From positions 62,001-126,000 of the forward strand of contig NZ_PIOC01000017.1 of assembly GCF_003369575.1 (NCBI RefSeq): a stretch of DNA of 64,000 nt, read 5' to 3'. This stretch comes from Oceanobacillus arenosus (GTDB lineage: Bacteria; Bacillota; Bacilli; Bacillales; Amphibacillaceae). This document shows positions 1 to 8,458 of the stretch, one piece after another. Position numbers and translations under genes: made by a program. Each line of letters opens with the position of its first letter. Position 1 is the stretch's first letter. Under the pieces are notes generated by a model. That model had not been told where the DNA came from. It searched no databases and saw only the letters and a program-made list of their open reading frames with translations.

Positions 1-1
1 T

Positions 2-1264
2 ATTCTATTTAATAATAAATTGTATGATACAGAGGAATTGGAAGGGCTATGGAAACGGTCAGCTGCTGCATTAGATGGCCAAGAAGCAGAGGTTATTGAT
101 CATCGTCTTCAGTCTATAAAAAATAAGTATCCCGAAGCTGAGGTATTTTGGATAAATGGAAGTGGCGAGTCTAGATTTATAGAAGATCGGCCTACAAATA
201 TTCCGAGAAATTGGACGTTTGCTGATTCGCTTGCGTTTATGGAAGAAAGGAAATTTTATGTGGATACGTTTTTACAAAATAGAGAACCTCAAGATATATA
301 TACCACTTCAGCATTAATAGGAAATGATCCGATGCAAGGGATAATGGTATTCCAGATGGCTTTATCTAAAACAAATATTGGCAGTCTATCAATAGACTAT
401 TTATTTATTGCATTCTTCCTGTTCGTAAGCGGATCTTTTCTTGTAATTTCTTGGTTCTTTTTCATTAACATACGTAAACGGCTTGTCAAGCTTGGGTTAG
501 CGATGTCTCTCTCTGGCGATGAGGGGATTCCTGATGAGGTAGTGATCAAGAAGAAGGACGAGATTGGCAGGCTGGAAGATGCTTTTAACGAGATGATCAG
601 CCAACTAAGAAGCAGTAAGAAGAGCGAGCAAAAGGAAGAAAATCTAAGAAAGCAGCTAATTGCAAATATGTCTCACGACTTACGGACACCTTTAACAGTC
701 ATGAGACAGCATGTGTATTCCGCAAAGAATGCCCCATCATCCTCTAATGGAATAGAATCACTTCAAATTGTTGAAAACAAACTAGGGGATATGGACAAAA
801 TGATCAATAATCTTCTTTCCTATACATTACTTTCAGCCGGTAAACATCCAATCGAAATGAAAGAAACGGATATTTTAGATGAGGTTCGCAAAGTTGTTGC
901 GGAATGGTATCCAATATTTGAAGAACATAAGTTTGAAATAGATATTGATTTAGCCGAAATACCGCTAATATGGAAGGTAGACCCTATATGGTTCAAAAGT
1001 ATTTTGGATAACGTCACTCAAAATGTTATTCGGAATGCTCGCTCAGGACGATATATTGGAATAAAAACAATTGAACGCGATGGATCCAGCTTCATTGCCA
1101 TTAAGGACAATGGAGAAGGCTTTGAACATGAATCAGAGGATAAGGGTGCTGGAATAGGACTCTCCATCGTTTCGCTGATGATAAAGGAAATGAATCTAGA
1201 ATGGGATATTTCGACTTCATCAGCGGGAACCAGCATTTATATTGGCAGTAAGAAAGTAATCTAG
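2..1264 (+). CDS. Sensor histidine kinase, 5' end outside window
   Basis: This is the membrane sensor of a two-component system. The reading frame is open to the left edge with no stop, so a first membrane segment and the true start probably lie outside; a TTG at 20 is only the first start-like codon. Counting from that TTG: an extracytoplasmic region of about 120 residues, one membrane segment near 123-150, a HAMP-like linker, the H box SHDLRTPLT with His about 219, and an ATPase domain with N box (DNVTQNVIRNA) and G boxes (DNGEGFE, KGAGIGLS). The partner regulator is not in the window and is probably upstream. The next gene, a membrane protein 100 bp downstream, may be its target or co-transcribed. 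The signal it senses cannot be told. Confidence 0.88.
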   Translation: MLFNNKLYDTEELEGLWKRSAAALDGQEAEVIDHRLQSIKNKYPEAEVFWINGSGESRFIEDRPTNIPRNWTFADSLAFMEERKFYVDTFLQNREPQDIYTTSALIGNDPMQGIMVFQMALSKTNIGSLSIDYLFIAFFLFVSGSFLVISWFFFINIRKRLVKLGLAMSLSGDEGIPDEVVIKKKDEIGRLEDAFNEMISQLRSSKKSEQKEENLRKQLIANMSHDLRTPLTVMRQHVYSAKNAPSSSNGIESLQIVENKLGDMDKMINNLLSYTLLSAGKHPIEMKETDILDEVRKVVAEWYPIFEEHKFEIDIDLAEIPLIWKVDPIWFKSILDNVTQNVIRNARSGRYIGIKTIERDGSSFIAIKDNGEGFEHESEDKGAGIGLSIVSLMIKEMNLEWDISTSSAGTSIYIGSKKVI

Positions 1265-1364
1265 ATGTGAAAACTTAAATAAATCTTTAACTTGAGGTCA
1301 CCTTAATGAACACTTTTGCAGTGTATCCTTTTTATTAATAACATATAGAAAGGATTGTGTTCAA

Positions 1365-2435
1365 ATGGAGATTGGCACTCAAGGTTTAGAGAATAAACGG
1401 GGGAAACGCCAAATAAAGCGGTGGTATTCCTGGATTGGGTATGCAGCTTTATTTTGGTCGGTAATTTATGGAATCATGAATTTTTACTGGTTACTTGGCG
1501 GAGAAGGATATCCCTTTATACAGGAAGAGAGGACGGGGGTATTTTCAGCTTTATTCACTTATTTGCCAGTTCAAGCAGGCAGCGCCGTTTTTTGTGTGCT
1601 TTGTATTCTTGGAATATTTTTTAGCATAGCAATGCTCAAGGAGTGGGGGAGAAAGGTGTCTCCTCGGTTCATCGTGTTTTTTTCTTGGGGGTTTGCTGTT
1701 TTCTTGCTCCTGCTTATCCCTGATTACAGATTGATTGCTGCCATGGCTTATGCTTTCTTGTTTAAGTTCCCCTTTGGCTGGCAGATTTTGAATCAAGTTG
1801 TTTGCCTTATTGGTGGGTTACTGTGGGTATTTGCCATTATTTCTTATCAGCGTAAAGTGCGCAATGCTTGCAGGGATTGTGGACGTAAAGAGAATGGAAA
1901 ACCAATTGTATTAATAAGATGGACGAAATGGCTAATTTATGTCGCGGCTATTGCACCGCTACCCTATGCAATAATAAGATTTTCCTGGGCATTGGGGATA
2001 CCTTTAGGTGTTGAGCGACAAATGTTAGAGGATTTAGCAAAAGTGAATCCTATGGCAACATTAACGGAGTGGGTCTTTGGAGGATTATGTATTGGAGGTG
2101 GACTTTTAACACTCGGGTTAATCCAGAAGTGGGGAGAAGTCTTTCCAAATTGGTTTCCATTCATTGGGGGTAAGAGAGTACCAGTTCTGATGGCTGTTAT
2201 TCCTGCATCTGTAGTAGCGATTGCATTGACATCTGCTGGTTTTATTTTTACTTTTGGTTTTTTTGCTGTAACACTTCAGCTTGTTCCAGCTCAGGGGATA
2301 GTTTTAAGTGAAATTGTCGGAACAGTCGGCCCAATGCTTTTTTGGATCCCCTGGGGAGTAGCATTAGGACTTAGCACGATTTCCTATTATTACCGTCGGC
2401 GCGGTCAATGTGAGTACTGTGGGAGAAATGACTAG
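1365..2435 (+). CDS. Multi-pass membrane protein with internal duplication and two CxxCGR motifs
   Basis: I do not recognise a function. The 356 residues contain about eight hydrophobic segments and two similar halves. Each half opens with an aromatic membrane segment (YAALFWSVIYGIMNFYW near 26-42, YVAAIAPLPYAIIRFSW near 192-208), has a KEWGRKVSPRF / QKWGEVFPNWF-like loop in the middle, and ends with a CxxCGR motif (Cys169/172 and Cys349/352). The four cysteines could bind a metal or form disulfides at the same membrane face. It follows the sensor kinase by 100 bp, which suggests co-regulation. The start ATG is preceded by AAAGGA with rather long spacing. Confidence 0.75.
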   Translation: MEIGTQGLENKRGKRQIKRWYSWIGYAALFWSVIYGIMNFYWLLGGEGYPFIQEERTGVFSALFTYLPVQAGSAVFCVLCILGIFFSIAMLKEWGRKVSPRFIVFFSWGFAVFLLLLIPDYRLIAAMAYAFLFKFPFGWQILNQVVCLIGGLLWVFAIISYQRKVRNACRDCGRKENGKPIVLIRWTKWLIYVAAIAPLPYAIIRFSWALGIPLGVERQMLEDLAKVNPMATLTEWVFGGLCIGGGLLTLGLIQKWGEVFPNWFPFIGGKRVPVLMAVIPASVVAIALTSAGFIFTFGFFAVTLQLVPAQGIVLSEIVGTVGPMLFWIPWGVALGLSTISYYYRRRGQCEYCGRND

Positions 2436-2457
2436 TTGTTTCAAACAAGGAAAAGTG

Positions 2458-2498
2458 CTTATGCAGATAGAAAATTTAGAATTTCATATCTGCATAAG
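2458..2498 (+). terminator. Perfect 12-bp stem-loop after membrane protein gene
   Basis: CTTATGCAGATA and TATCTGCATAAG form a perfect 12-bp stem with a 17-nt loop, 23 bp after the upstream stop codon. An outer AGTTG/CAACT pair could extend it. There is no T run, so it may be an mRNA-stabilising 3' structure rather than a classical intrinsic terminator. The rest of the gap to 2668 shows nothing clear. Confidence 0.4.
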
Positions 2499-2668
2499 TT
2501 CAACTAAGTATGTCTCCATCATACAAAATAGCCACACTATTTATGTTAAACTAACACGTAATAGTTCTAAAAAATTGCATTCTCCAAAACTAAAGTTAAA
2601 ATATTAGTATGAATTGCGTTGATAATCAAGGTTTTGCGTGCGTGGGAATATAGAAAAGAGGAAATGTG

Positions 2669-3616
2669 ATGCTAATTAATGTTACGGAAAATATCGATAA
2701 ACTAGTAATTCAGTTTCCAGGTGGAATGGGTGAATTGAATAGTTATTTATTTAAAGGCGAAAATGGCTATACGGTAGTGGACACAGGAGTCTATTCTGAA
2801 CAGGCAATCGAAACCTGGAAACAGTTTCTAGCGTCTGGGATAACGATTGAAAAGGTAGTTTTGACACATACCCATCAAGATCATATTGGACTCGCCAAAT
2901 GGTTTCAGGAGCAAATTCATGTGCCTGTGATTGTCTCTAAATCGGGCTATGAGGAGATGAAGCTTAACTGCAGACCTCAACTGGAGGAGGAGTTTAAAGC
3001 TTTACTGCTCGCCCATGGTGCACCTGGTATTCCAGAGAAAATGCGGAATCAATCCTTTATCTATGACTTTGAACCAGATGGATTTTTTGAAAATCATGAG
3101 CAGATTAAGCTTGGAAATGATACATATGAAACGATTTGGACACCTGGACATGCTCCGGATCATTTTTGTTTTTATAATCGGGAGAAGAAATTAATGGTTA
3201 TTGGCGACCATGTTTTAAAAGATATCTCACCAGTCATCGGTCTTTGGAATGGAAAGGAAGATAATCCGTTGCGCGAATATTTCCCGTCATTAGCGATCAT
3301 GCATGACTATCCTACAGATATTGCATTGCCAGGGCACGGCGAGTTGATTTATCATTTGTCTGATCGGGCCAGAGAACTGGAAATACGTCATCAGCAACGG
3401 CTAGCGCAAGTATTGGAATTAGTCCAGAATGAAGGGAAAACGGCATATGAAGTTTGCATGGAGTTTTATGGAACATTAAATATTATTATTTATCTCAGTC
3501 CATTTATGTCCTGCCTTACACGTTTAATTTATCTGGAATCAATTGGCAAAGTACATAGAGAAGAAGTGAACGGGAAATTTTTATTCCGTGCAAATAAGGT
3601 GGTGGTTGAAGCGTGA
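2669..3616 (+). CDS. Metallo-beta-lactamase fold hydrolase
   Basis: Metal-dependent hydrolase of the metallo-beta-lactamase superfamily (glyoxalase II / RNase Z fold). The zinc motif THTHQDH is near residues 66-72, followed by further metal ligands in TPGHAPDH, the GDH near residue 190, and the late LPGHGE motif. The C-terminal part has a small helical extension typical of the larger MBL hydrolases. The start is taken at ATG 2669 because GAGG at 2658-2661 is 7 nt upstream; a GTG at 2666 is the alternative. It overlaps the ribokinase gene by 4 bp (GTGA), so the two are translationally coupled. The substrate is unknown. Confidence 0.85.
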   Translation: MLINVTENIDKLVIQFPGGMGELNSYLFKGENGYTVVDTGVYSEQAIETWKQFLASGITIEKVVLTHTHQDHIGLAKWFQEQIHVPVIVSKSGYEEMKLNCRPQLEEEFKALLLAHGAPGIPEKMRNQSFIYDFEPDGFFENHEQIKLGNDTYETIWTPGHAPDHFCFYNREKKLMVIGDHVLKDISPVIGLWNGKEDNPLREYFPSLAIMHDYPTDIALPGHGELIYHLSDRARELEIRHQQRLAQVLELVQNEGKTAYEVCMEFYGTLNIIIYLSPFMSCLTRLIYLESIGKVHREEVNGKFLFRANKVVVEA

Positions 3617-4512
3617 AAAAGATTCCAGCAGTTTGTGTAATAGGAAGCTTGAATATGGATTTAACAATGACAACAAAGAAAATGCCGAAACAAGGGGAGA
3701 CAGTAATCGGCGAGCACTTTGAAACTTACCCAGGTGGTAAAGGCGCCAATCAAGCCGTAGCTGCTGCACGACTCGGTGCAAATGTAACGATGATTGGTGC
3801 AGTTGGAACAGATGCTTTCGGCGACTCGCTGCTGAAAAGTCTTTCACAAGAGGGGATCAATGTCGAGGGCATAAGTAAGATCTCTGATGTTGCAACAGGT
3901 GTTGCCAGCATTATCATGTCAGATCATGATAACCGAATCATCGTCGCATCTGGAGCGAATGCATTTGTTACACCTGAATTAGTTGAACAATATCATGAAC
4001 AAATCCGCGATAGTGATATTGTATTAGTTCAACTCGAAACCCCGTTGGAAGCAATTGTCCGGACGATTGAAATTGCAAATGAACACAGTATACCTGTTAT
4101 AGTAAACCCTGCTCCATTTCAAGAGTTACCAGAAGCTATTTTGACTGGCAGTACATTTCTAACGCCAAATGAAATTGAGCTCGAAGCAATGAAACAGGAA
4201 ACCATCTCAAATTCTATTCGCGAAAAGATTATTCTCACAAAAGGTGCGGATGGGGTTCAGTTCTTTGAAAATGGCAGGTCAAAAGATGTGAAAAGTTATC
4301 AGGTGAAAGTGGCAGACACTACTGGTGCTGGAGATACTTTTAATGGCGCACTAGCAACCCAGCTAGGGAGTGGATTCCCACTTACAGATGCCGTTCACTA
4401 TGCAAATGCAGCCGCAGCCCTATCTGTCACGAAACTAGGCGCACAGGGTGGGATGCCTACCAATGTGGAAGTGAAACAATTTATCATTACCCGACAGAAG
4501 ACTCCCTCCTGA
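3613..4512 (+). CDS. rbsK: Ribokinase (PfkB family)
   Basis: PfkB-family sugar kinase that phosphorylates D-ribose at O5 using ATP. Visible marks are the N-terminal VIGSLNMDL strand, the GGKGANQAVAAARLG substrate-binding segment, TPNEIE, and the DTTGAGDTFNGA motif, which holds the anion hole and the catalytic Asp. Its 299 residues are normal for RbsK. It starts with GTG overlapping the stop of the MBL hydrolase. No rbs transport genes are next to it, so it may work with that hydrolase rather than in a ribose operon, and related sugar or nucleoside substrates remain possible. Confidence 0.88.
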   Translation: MKKIPAVCVIGSLNMDLTMTTKKMPKQGETVIGEHFETYPGGKGANQAVAAARLGANVTMIGAVGTDAFGDSLLKSLSQEGINVEGISKISDVATGVASIIMSDHDNRIIVASGANAFVTPELVEQYHEQIRDSDIVLVQLETPLEAIVRTIEIANEHSIPVIVNPAPFQELPEAILTGSTFLTPNEIELEAMKQETISNSIREKIILTKGADGVQFFENGRSKDVKSYQVKVADTTGAGDTFNGALATQLGSGFPLTDAVHYANAAAALSVTKLGAQGGMPTNVEVKQFIITRQKTPS

Positions 4513-4524
4513 AGGAATGTGAAT

Positions 4525-4896
4525 GAGTAGGTGGGAGATGAATGTCGGTTGGCGGTAGCAAAAAGTTTGCGCCTTGTGGTATAATAGGAACAAATGTTTG
4601 TGTAATGTGAGGTGAATGAAGTGCTTGTGAACAAAGCTTACAAGTTTCGTATCTACCCAAACAAAGAACAAGCTATTCTGATCGCAAAAACAATTGGTTG
4701 TTCCCGTTTTGTATTCAATCATTTTTTAGTAAAATGGAAAAATGCTTATGTGGAGACAGGTAGGGGGTTAACTTATAACACCTGTTCTTCTAGATTAACA
4801 CAACTACGGGGATAGCCTACTAAAATAACTGGAGGTTACTTTGGTGTTCGTAGGAATCCCCCACTTCTAAATGAAGTGAAAGTGGGGGTCGTTCAA
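4525..4896 (+). mobile_element. IS200/IS605-type remnant: tnpB 5' fragment plus right end
   Basis: An internally deleted element. On the left is a hairpin-capable segment (GGC..GCAAA/TTTGC..GCC near 4551-4573) and an extended -10 promoter (TGGTATAAT, 4577-4585). Next comes the first part of a TnpB-like gene. On the right is a nested hairpin in which CCCCCACTT at 4858-4866 pairs with AAGTGGGGG at 4880-4888, with an inner CTTC/GAAG stem. Such a right end is typical of tnpB elements and forms the scaffold of their omega RNA. No tnpA is seen. Exact borders are uncertain. Confidence 0.7.
4621..4815 (+). pseudogene. Truncated TnpB (IS605 OrfB) N-terminal fragment
   Basis: About 64 residues match the N-terminal helix-turn-helix domain of IS605 OrfB/TnpB: KAYKFRIYPNKEQ, then IGCSRFVFNHFL. 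The frame stops at 4813-4815, just before the element's right end, so the RuvC nuclease domain is missing. The start is ambiguous (GTG 4612 or GTG 4621). It is probably non-functional as a nuclease, but its promoter and right-end RNA structure remain. Confidence 0.75.
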
Positions 4897-4978
4897 TGAG
4901 ACATTAAAAAATACTAGTAATTAAATCGAATGTCATCACTCGTGCACTAATCATACAAATATGTGGGAGTTTAAAAAG

Positions 4979-5674
4979 ATGTATAAAAACTCAGAGAAAT
5001 TTCTTACAACATTTACCAGAATTGAAAGAATGCTGAAGACACTTTTAAGAGATAGAAGAGAAGTTGGATTTTCGAAAGCTGTCAAGATATTAAGCAATTC
5101 CAATCCAATCGTGAAACGCTACAGCAATACGTTACTCGAGTTTGCAGAGCTAAGAAATGCGATTGTACATAATAAAATTGACATGACTTATGCAATTGCT
5201 GAGCCCCATGATTCTGTTGTGAATGAAATAGAAATAATTGAAAAGGAATTAATGCAGCCAAGAAAGGTTATTCCCTTATTTTCCCGAAAAGTATATGTTT
5301 TTCAACAGAGTCAGCCATTGGCATCATTATTGAAATTAATTAATGAAAAGGATATATCAAAATTTCCAATTTATGATGGGGGAGAGTTTAAAGGGATTGT
5401 TTCGCAAAAAGGAATTACCTCCTGGTTAGCTAAAAATGCAGTAGAGCAAATATCACATCTATCAGAAATCGAAATTAGAGATGTTCTCTCCTATGAAAAA
5501 GGCGATAACTTTAAACTGATTTCAAGCAATACCTCTGTTTATGAAGCAGAGGAAATCTTTAAAGACCAAGTAGGTAAAGGAAATCGACTGGAGGCTCTGC
5601 TTATTACAAAGCATGGTCACCCATCAGAAAAATTATTGGGTATCATAACGAACTGGGACATAATGAAGGTATGA
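4979..5674 (+). CDS. CBS-domain protein with HEPN-like N-terminal domain
   Basis: The N-terminal 80-90 residues are helical and contain LRNAIVH, which fits the R-x4-H core of HEPN domains (often RNases or nucleotide-transfer partners). The C-terminal part has two CBS-like motifs (IYDGGEFKGIVSQKGI and LGIITNWDIM), which usually bind adenine nucleotides. The start at ATG 4979 is chosen because GGGAG at 4965-4969 is well spaced; the earlier ATG at 4961 has no ribosome binding site. The exonuclease gene follows 40 bp downstream and is probably in the same transcript. The HEPN assignment rests on one motif and helical character, so function is unproved. Confidence 0.7.
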   Translation: MYKNSEKFLTTFTRIERMLKTLLRDRREVGFSKAVKILSNSNPIVKRYSNTLLEFAELRNAIVHNKIDMTYAIAEPHDSVVNEIEIIEKELMQPRKVIPLFSRKVYVFQQSQPLASLLKLINEKDISKFPIYDGGEFKGIVSQKGITSWLAKNAVEQISHLSEIEIRDVLSYEKGDNFKLISSNTSVYEAEEIFKDQVGKGNRLEALLITKHGHPSEKLLGIITNWDIMKV

Positions 5675-5714
5675 GACTAGATGATTACAAGGAAAATAAA
5701 AAGAAGGTTAGACG

Positions 5715-6329
5715 ATGAATTTTGTATCCATTGATTTTGAAACAGCAAATGAATACCGTAATAGTCCATGTGCAATCGGTGTTGTCGTTGCAAACGAAGT
5801 TGGGATTATTGACGAGTTTTATAGCTTGATTAATCCCTTAATGCCATTTAATTCTAATAATATTTACGTGCATGGGATTACGGAACGAGATGTTGAAACT
5901 GCACCAACATTTGCAGAAATTTGGCCAACGCTGAGTAAATACTTAGAGAATCAGCTGGTTATTGCACATAATGCAAGCTTTGATATGAGTGTGCTTAGGA
6001 GTTCATTGGATCATTCTGAGCTTCCATATCCAGAAATGGATTATCTCTGTACGGTGAAGATAGCACAAAAGGTTTGGCCACTATTAGAGAATCATAAATT
6101 AAATACACTCGCGGCACATCATGGGATTACATTTGAACATCATCATGCACTGGAAGATGCAAGAGTTGCTGCCAAAGTTTTCATGAAGGCAATGGAAGAT
6201 TACCAAACAAACACACTAGATACATTTTTAGAAAAATGCAGTATGAAAATGGGAAGAATTTATGAACATGGCTATTATCCACCAAAAGTAAATCGAACGA
6301 GAAAAAACAGCAGGATTTATTTTAAATAA
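5715..6329 (+). CDS. DnaQ-like 3'-5' exonuclease (DEDDh)
   Basis: Exonuclease of the DEDDh class related to the proofreading domain of DnaQ/PolC. Exo I is FVSIDFETAN with Asp and Glu metal ligands, Exo II is HNASFDMSVL, and Exo III is HHALEDARVAA with the catalytic His and last Asp. It is 204 residues, with the nuclease domain in the first 165 and a basic C-terminal tail (KVNRTRKNSR) that could contact nucleic acid. It could act on DNA or RNA ends in repair or turnover. It lies directly after the HEPN/CBS gene and is followed by a strong terminator. Confidence 0.88.
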   Translation: MNFVSIDFETANEYRNSPCAIGVVVANEVGIIDEFYSLINPLMPFNSNNIYVHGITERDVETAPTFAEIWPTLSKYLENQLVIAHNASFDMSVLRSSLDHSELPYPEMDYLCTVKIAQKVWPLLENHKLNTLAAHHGITFEHHHALEDARVAAKVFMKAMEDYQTNTLDTFLEKCSMKMGRIYEHGYYPPKVNRTRKNSRIYFK

Positions 6330-6343
6330 ATCCTGTTTTTTTT
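6311..6343. terminator. Bidirectional intrinsic terminator
   Basis: CAGGATTTA (6311-6319) pairs with TAAATCCTG (6327-6335), followed by eight T. An A run lies on the other side, so it can also end the minus-strand small gene that converges on it. The left arm overlaps the end of the exonuclease gene. Confidence 0.88.
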
Positions 6344-6360
6344 GATAAATGTAGTTTCCT

Positions 6361-6516
6361 TCATTTCTTTTCGACAAATAATAAGATAAATGTCGCAATC
6401 GGACCAATAAATAATGATAGAAGAAACCAATTAAGCCCGGTTCTGTTTTTTCCCTGCGCTAATCCTGCATTAATCAATGCAAGTGTGCCCCATCCTACGA
6501 AATATCCACCATCCAT
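6361..6516 (-). CDS. Small membrane protein, 51 residues
   Basis: A minus-strand frame from ATG (6516) to TGA (6361) encodes 51 residues. It has a short Gly/Trp-rich start (MDGGYFVGWG), a polar GLAQGKNR turn, then a hydrophobic segment (WFLLSLFIGPIATFILLFV) ending in EKK. This is the layout of small two-helix membrane proteins. A good ribosome binding site (AAGAAGGGG) stands just upstream, and the convergent terminator at 6311-6343 ends it. I do not recognise the family. Confidence 0.6.
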   Translation of the reverse strand: MDGGYFVGWGTLALINAGLAQGKNRTGLNWFLLSLFIGPIATFILLFVEKK

Positions 6517-6668
6517 AGTAAAATTCCCCTTCTTTAATTATCATAATATTAATAATACCACTACAAATATATTTCTTTAACATCAAGTTAATACTTGCTA
6601 ATATTAAATAACTGAAATAAGATAATATAAAGAAAATTCAGCATGATAGTCATCGTTAATTTCATTTG

Positions 6669-6718
6669 GTAGTTAAGAAAGCGTAAAAACTTTCCTAACT
6701 ACATAAGTGCAACTAAGG
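6669..6718 (+). repeat. Dispersed repeat, copy 1 (palindrome plus tail)
   Basis: GTAGTTAAGAAAG (6669-6681) and CTTTCCTAACTAC (6690-6702) form a 13-bp palindrome with one mismatch. It is followed by ATAAGTGCAACTAAGG, whose last bases are part of the ribosome binding site of the acyl-CoA synthetase gene. The same unit recurs near 15962, 32131 (reverse), 45224 and 49746 (reverse). Confidence 0.75.
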
Positions 6719-6728
6719 AGTGAGGAAA

Positions 6729-8330
6729 ATGAACTCAAAAGCAAATGTAACTAATGAATGGAGTAAGCTGCTGGAACGCGCGAGAAGAAATACGTTTGGA
6801 GATTTATTGGCAAGGACAAGGGATCGTATGCCTGATAAATTCGCCTTTGCATACAAGGAACAAAGGTTAAATTATAAGGAATTAGACGATTTGGTAAATC
6901 AGACCGCAAACAAATTCCGAATAGATGGTATGAAAAAAGGTGACATGATAACCGTAATGTCTAAGAATAGTTTGGATTTTGTTATTGTTACTTTTGCACT
7001 TTCACGTATTGGGGCGGTAATGATTCCGATAAATTATATGTTGCGCAAAGAAGATGTGCAGTATATTTTGGAGCATGCGGAAGTTAATGGACTTATTGCT
7101 TCAGAAGAATATGCTCCAATACTTGATGCAGCTATTGGAGGAATGAAAGTCAACTATCGTTATTTAATGGATGTACCGAAAGATTATTACGGCAGACTTT
7201 CTGAGTGGACAGTCCTTGCTGCTACTCGTAATGGTCAATTGACAGATGCAATCGAAGTAGATATTTCCGATGATGATTTGGCACATGTACTTTATACAAG
7301 CGGAACGGAATCAAGACCTAAAGGGGTAATGCTGACTCATAAAAGTATTATTAGTGAATATGTGAGTACAATTGTAGACGCAAATATGAATAAGGATGAT
7401 GTGGCAATTCATGCATTGCCACTCTACCATAGTGCCCAGCTTCATGTGTTTTTAGGACCGAGTGTTTACGTTGGGTCAAGTGGAATTATATTACCTGCAG
7501 CAAGTCCTGAGCTTATTTTGAAAACGATTGAATATGAGGGGGCAACACAACTATTCTGTCCGCCAACAGTATGGATTGCATTACTCCGTCACCCAGATTT
7601 TGATAAGCGTGATTTATCGACTTTAAGAAAATGTTATTATGGTGCGGCGATTATGCCAATGGAAGTGATTAAAGAACTTAGTGAGCGATTACCAAATGCG
7701 AAGCTATGGAACTGTTATGGTCAAACTGAAGTAGCACCACTAGTTACGGTATTACAGCCAGAAGATCAATTAACCAAATTAGGCTCAGCAGGACAGCCTG
7801 TTTTAAATGTCCAAACGAAAATTTTTGATGATCATGATAATGAATTACCAAGAGGGCAAATTGGTGAAATCGTCCACCGAACTCCGCATGCAATGAAAGG
7901 TTATTTACATGATCCTGCAAAAACAGCAGAAGCTTTTCGTGGAGGATGGTTTCATAGTGGTGATCTAGGCGTGATGGATGAAGACGGCTATATTACGATT
8001 GTTGATCGAAAGAAGGACATGATAAACACTGGTGGTGTAAATGTTTCGAGTAGGGAAGTAGAAGAGGTGATTTATCAAATCGAGGGGGTTTCGGAAGTTG
8101 CGGTAATTAGTATCCCGGATGCATACTGGATTGAAGCAGTAACGGCAATTATTGTCCCAAAAGAAGGATATATATTAATGGAAAAGGATATCTTAGAATT
8201 TTGTAAAGAAAGACTTTCGAAATTTAAGGTTCCTAAATATGTTGAAATTACAGATGTACTGCCGAAGAACCCCAGTGGGAAGGTTTTGAAGCGGTCATTA
8301 AGGGATCAATACGGGAAGCATGGAAAATAA
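6729..8330 (+). CDS. Acyl-CoA synthetase (AMP-forming)
   Basis: ANL-superfamily ligase that activates a carboxylic acid (probably a fatty acid) to acyl-AMP and then acyl-CoA. The P-loop YTSGTESRPKG is near residue 190; YGQTE near 335, GWFHSGDLG near 410 and DRKKDMINTGG near 430 are the A5-A8 motifs; NPSGKVLKR near 520 carries the adenylation lysine. Length (533 residues) is normal. Start ATG 6729 sits 8 nt after AAGGAG; GTG 6720 is the alternative. It seems to be a single-gene unit. The exact chain length cannot be read from sequence. Confidence 0.87.
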   Translation: MNSKANVTNEWSKLLERARRNTFGDLLARTRDRMPDKFAFAYKEQRLNYKELDDLVNQTANKFRIDGMKKGDMITVMSKNSLDFVIVTFALSRIGAVMIPINYMLRKEDVQYILEHAEVNGLIASEEYAPILDAAIGGMKVNYRYLMDVPKDYYGRLSEWTVLAATRNGQLTDAIEVDISDDDLAHVLYTSGTESRPKGVMLTHKSIISEYVSTIVDANMNKDDVAIHALPLYHSAQLHVFLGPSVYVGSSGIILPAASPELILKTIEYEGATQLFCPPTVWIALLRHPDFDKRDLSTLRKCYYGAAIMPMEVIKELSERLPNAKLWNCYGQTEVAPLVTVLQPEDQLTKLGSAGQPVLNVQTKIFDDHDNELPRGQIGEIVHRTPHAMKGYLHDPAKTAEAFRGGWFHSGDLGVMDEDGYITIVDRKKDMINTGGVNVSSREVEEVIYQIEGVSEVAVISIPDAYWIEAVTAIIVPKEGYILMEKDILEFCKERLSKFKVPKYVEITDVLPKNPSGKVLKRSLRDQYGKHGK

Positions 8331-8458
8331 TAAGCATGCTGGAAAAATAGGCTTGTCCAATGGTGAAGTAAAGATTTCACTGTAGTATAGAAAAAAGTAT
8401 TGATGGCGATGGAATATAAAGATAAATACCAGGGACAATATAAATGGAGGTGGATGCA

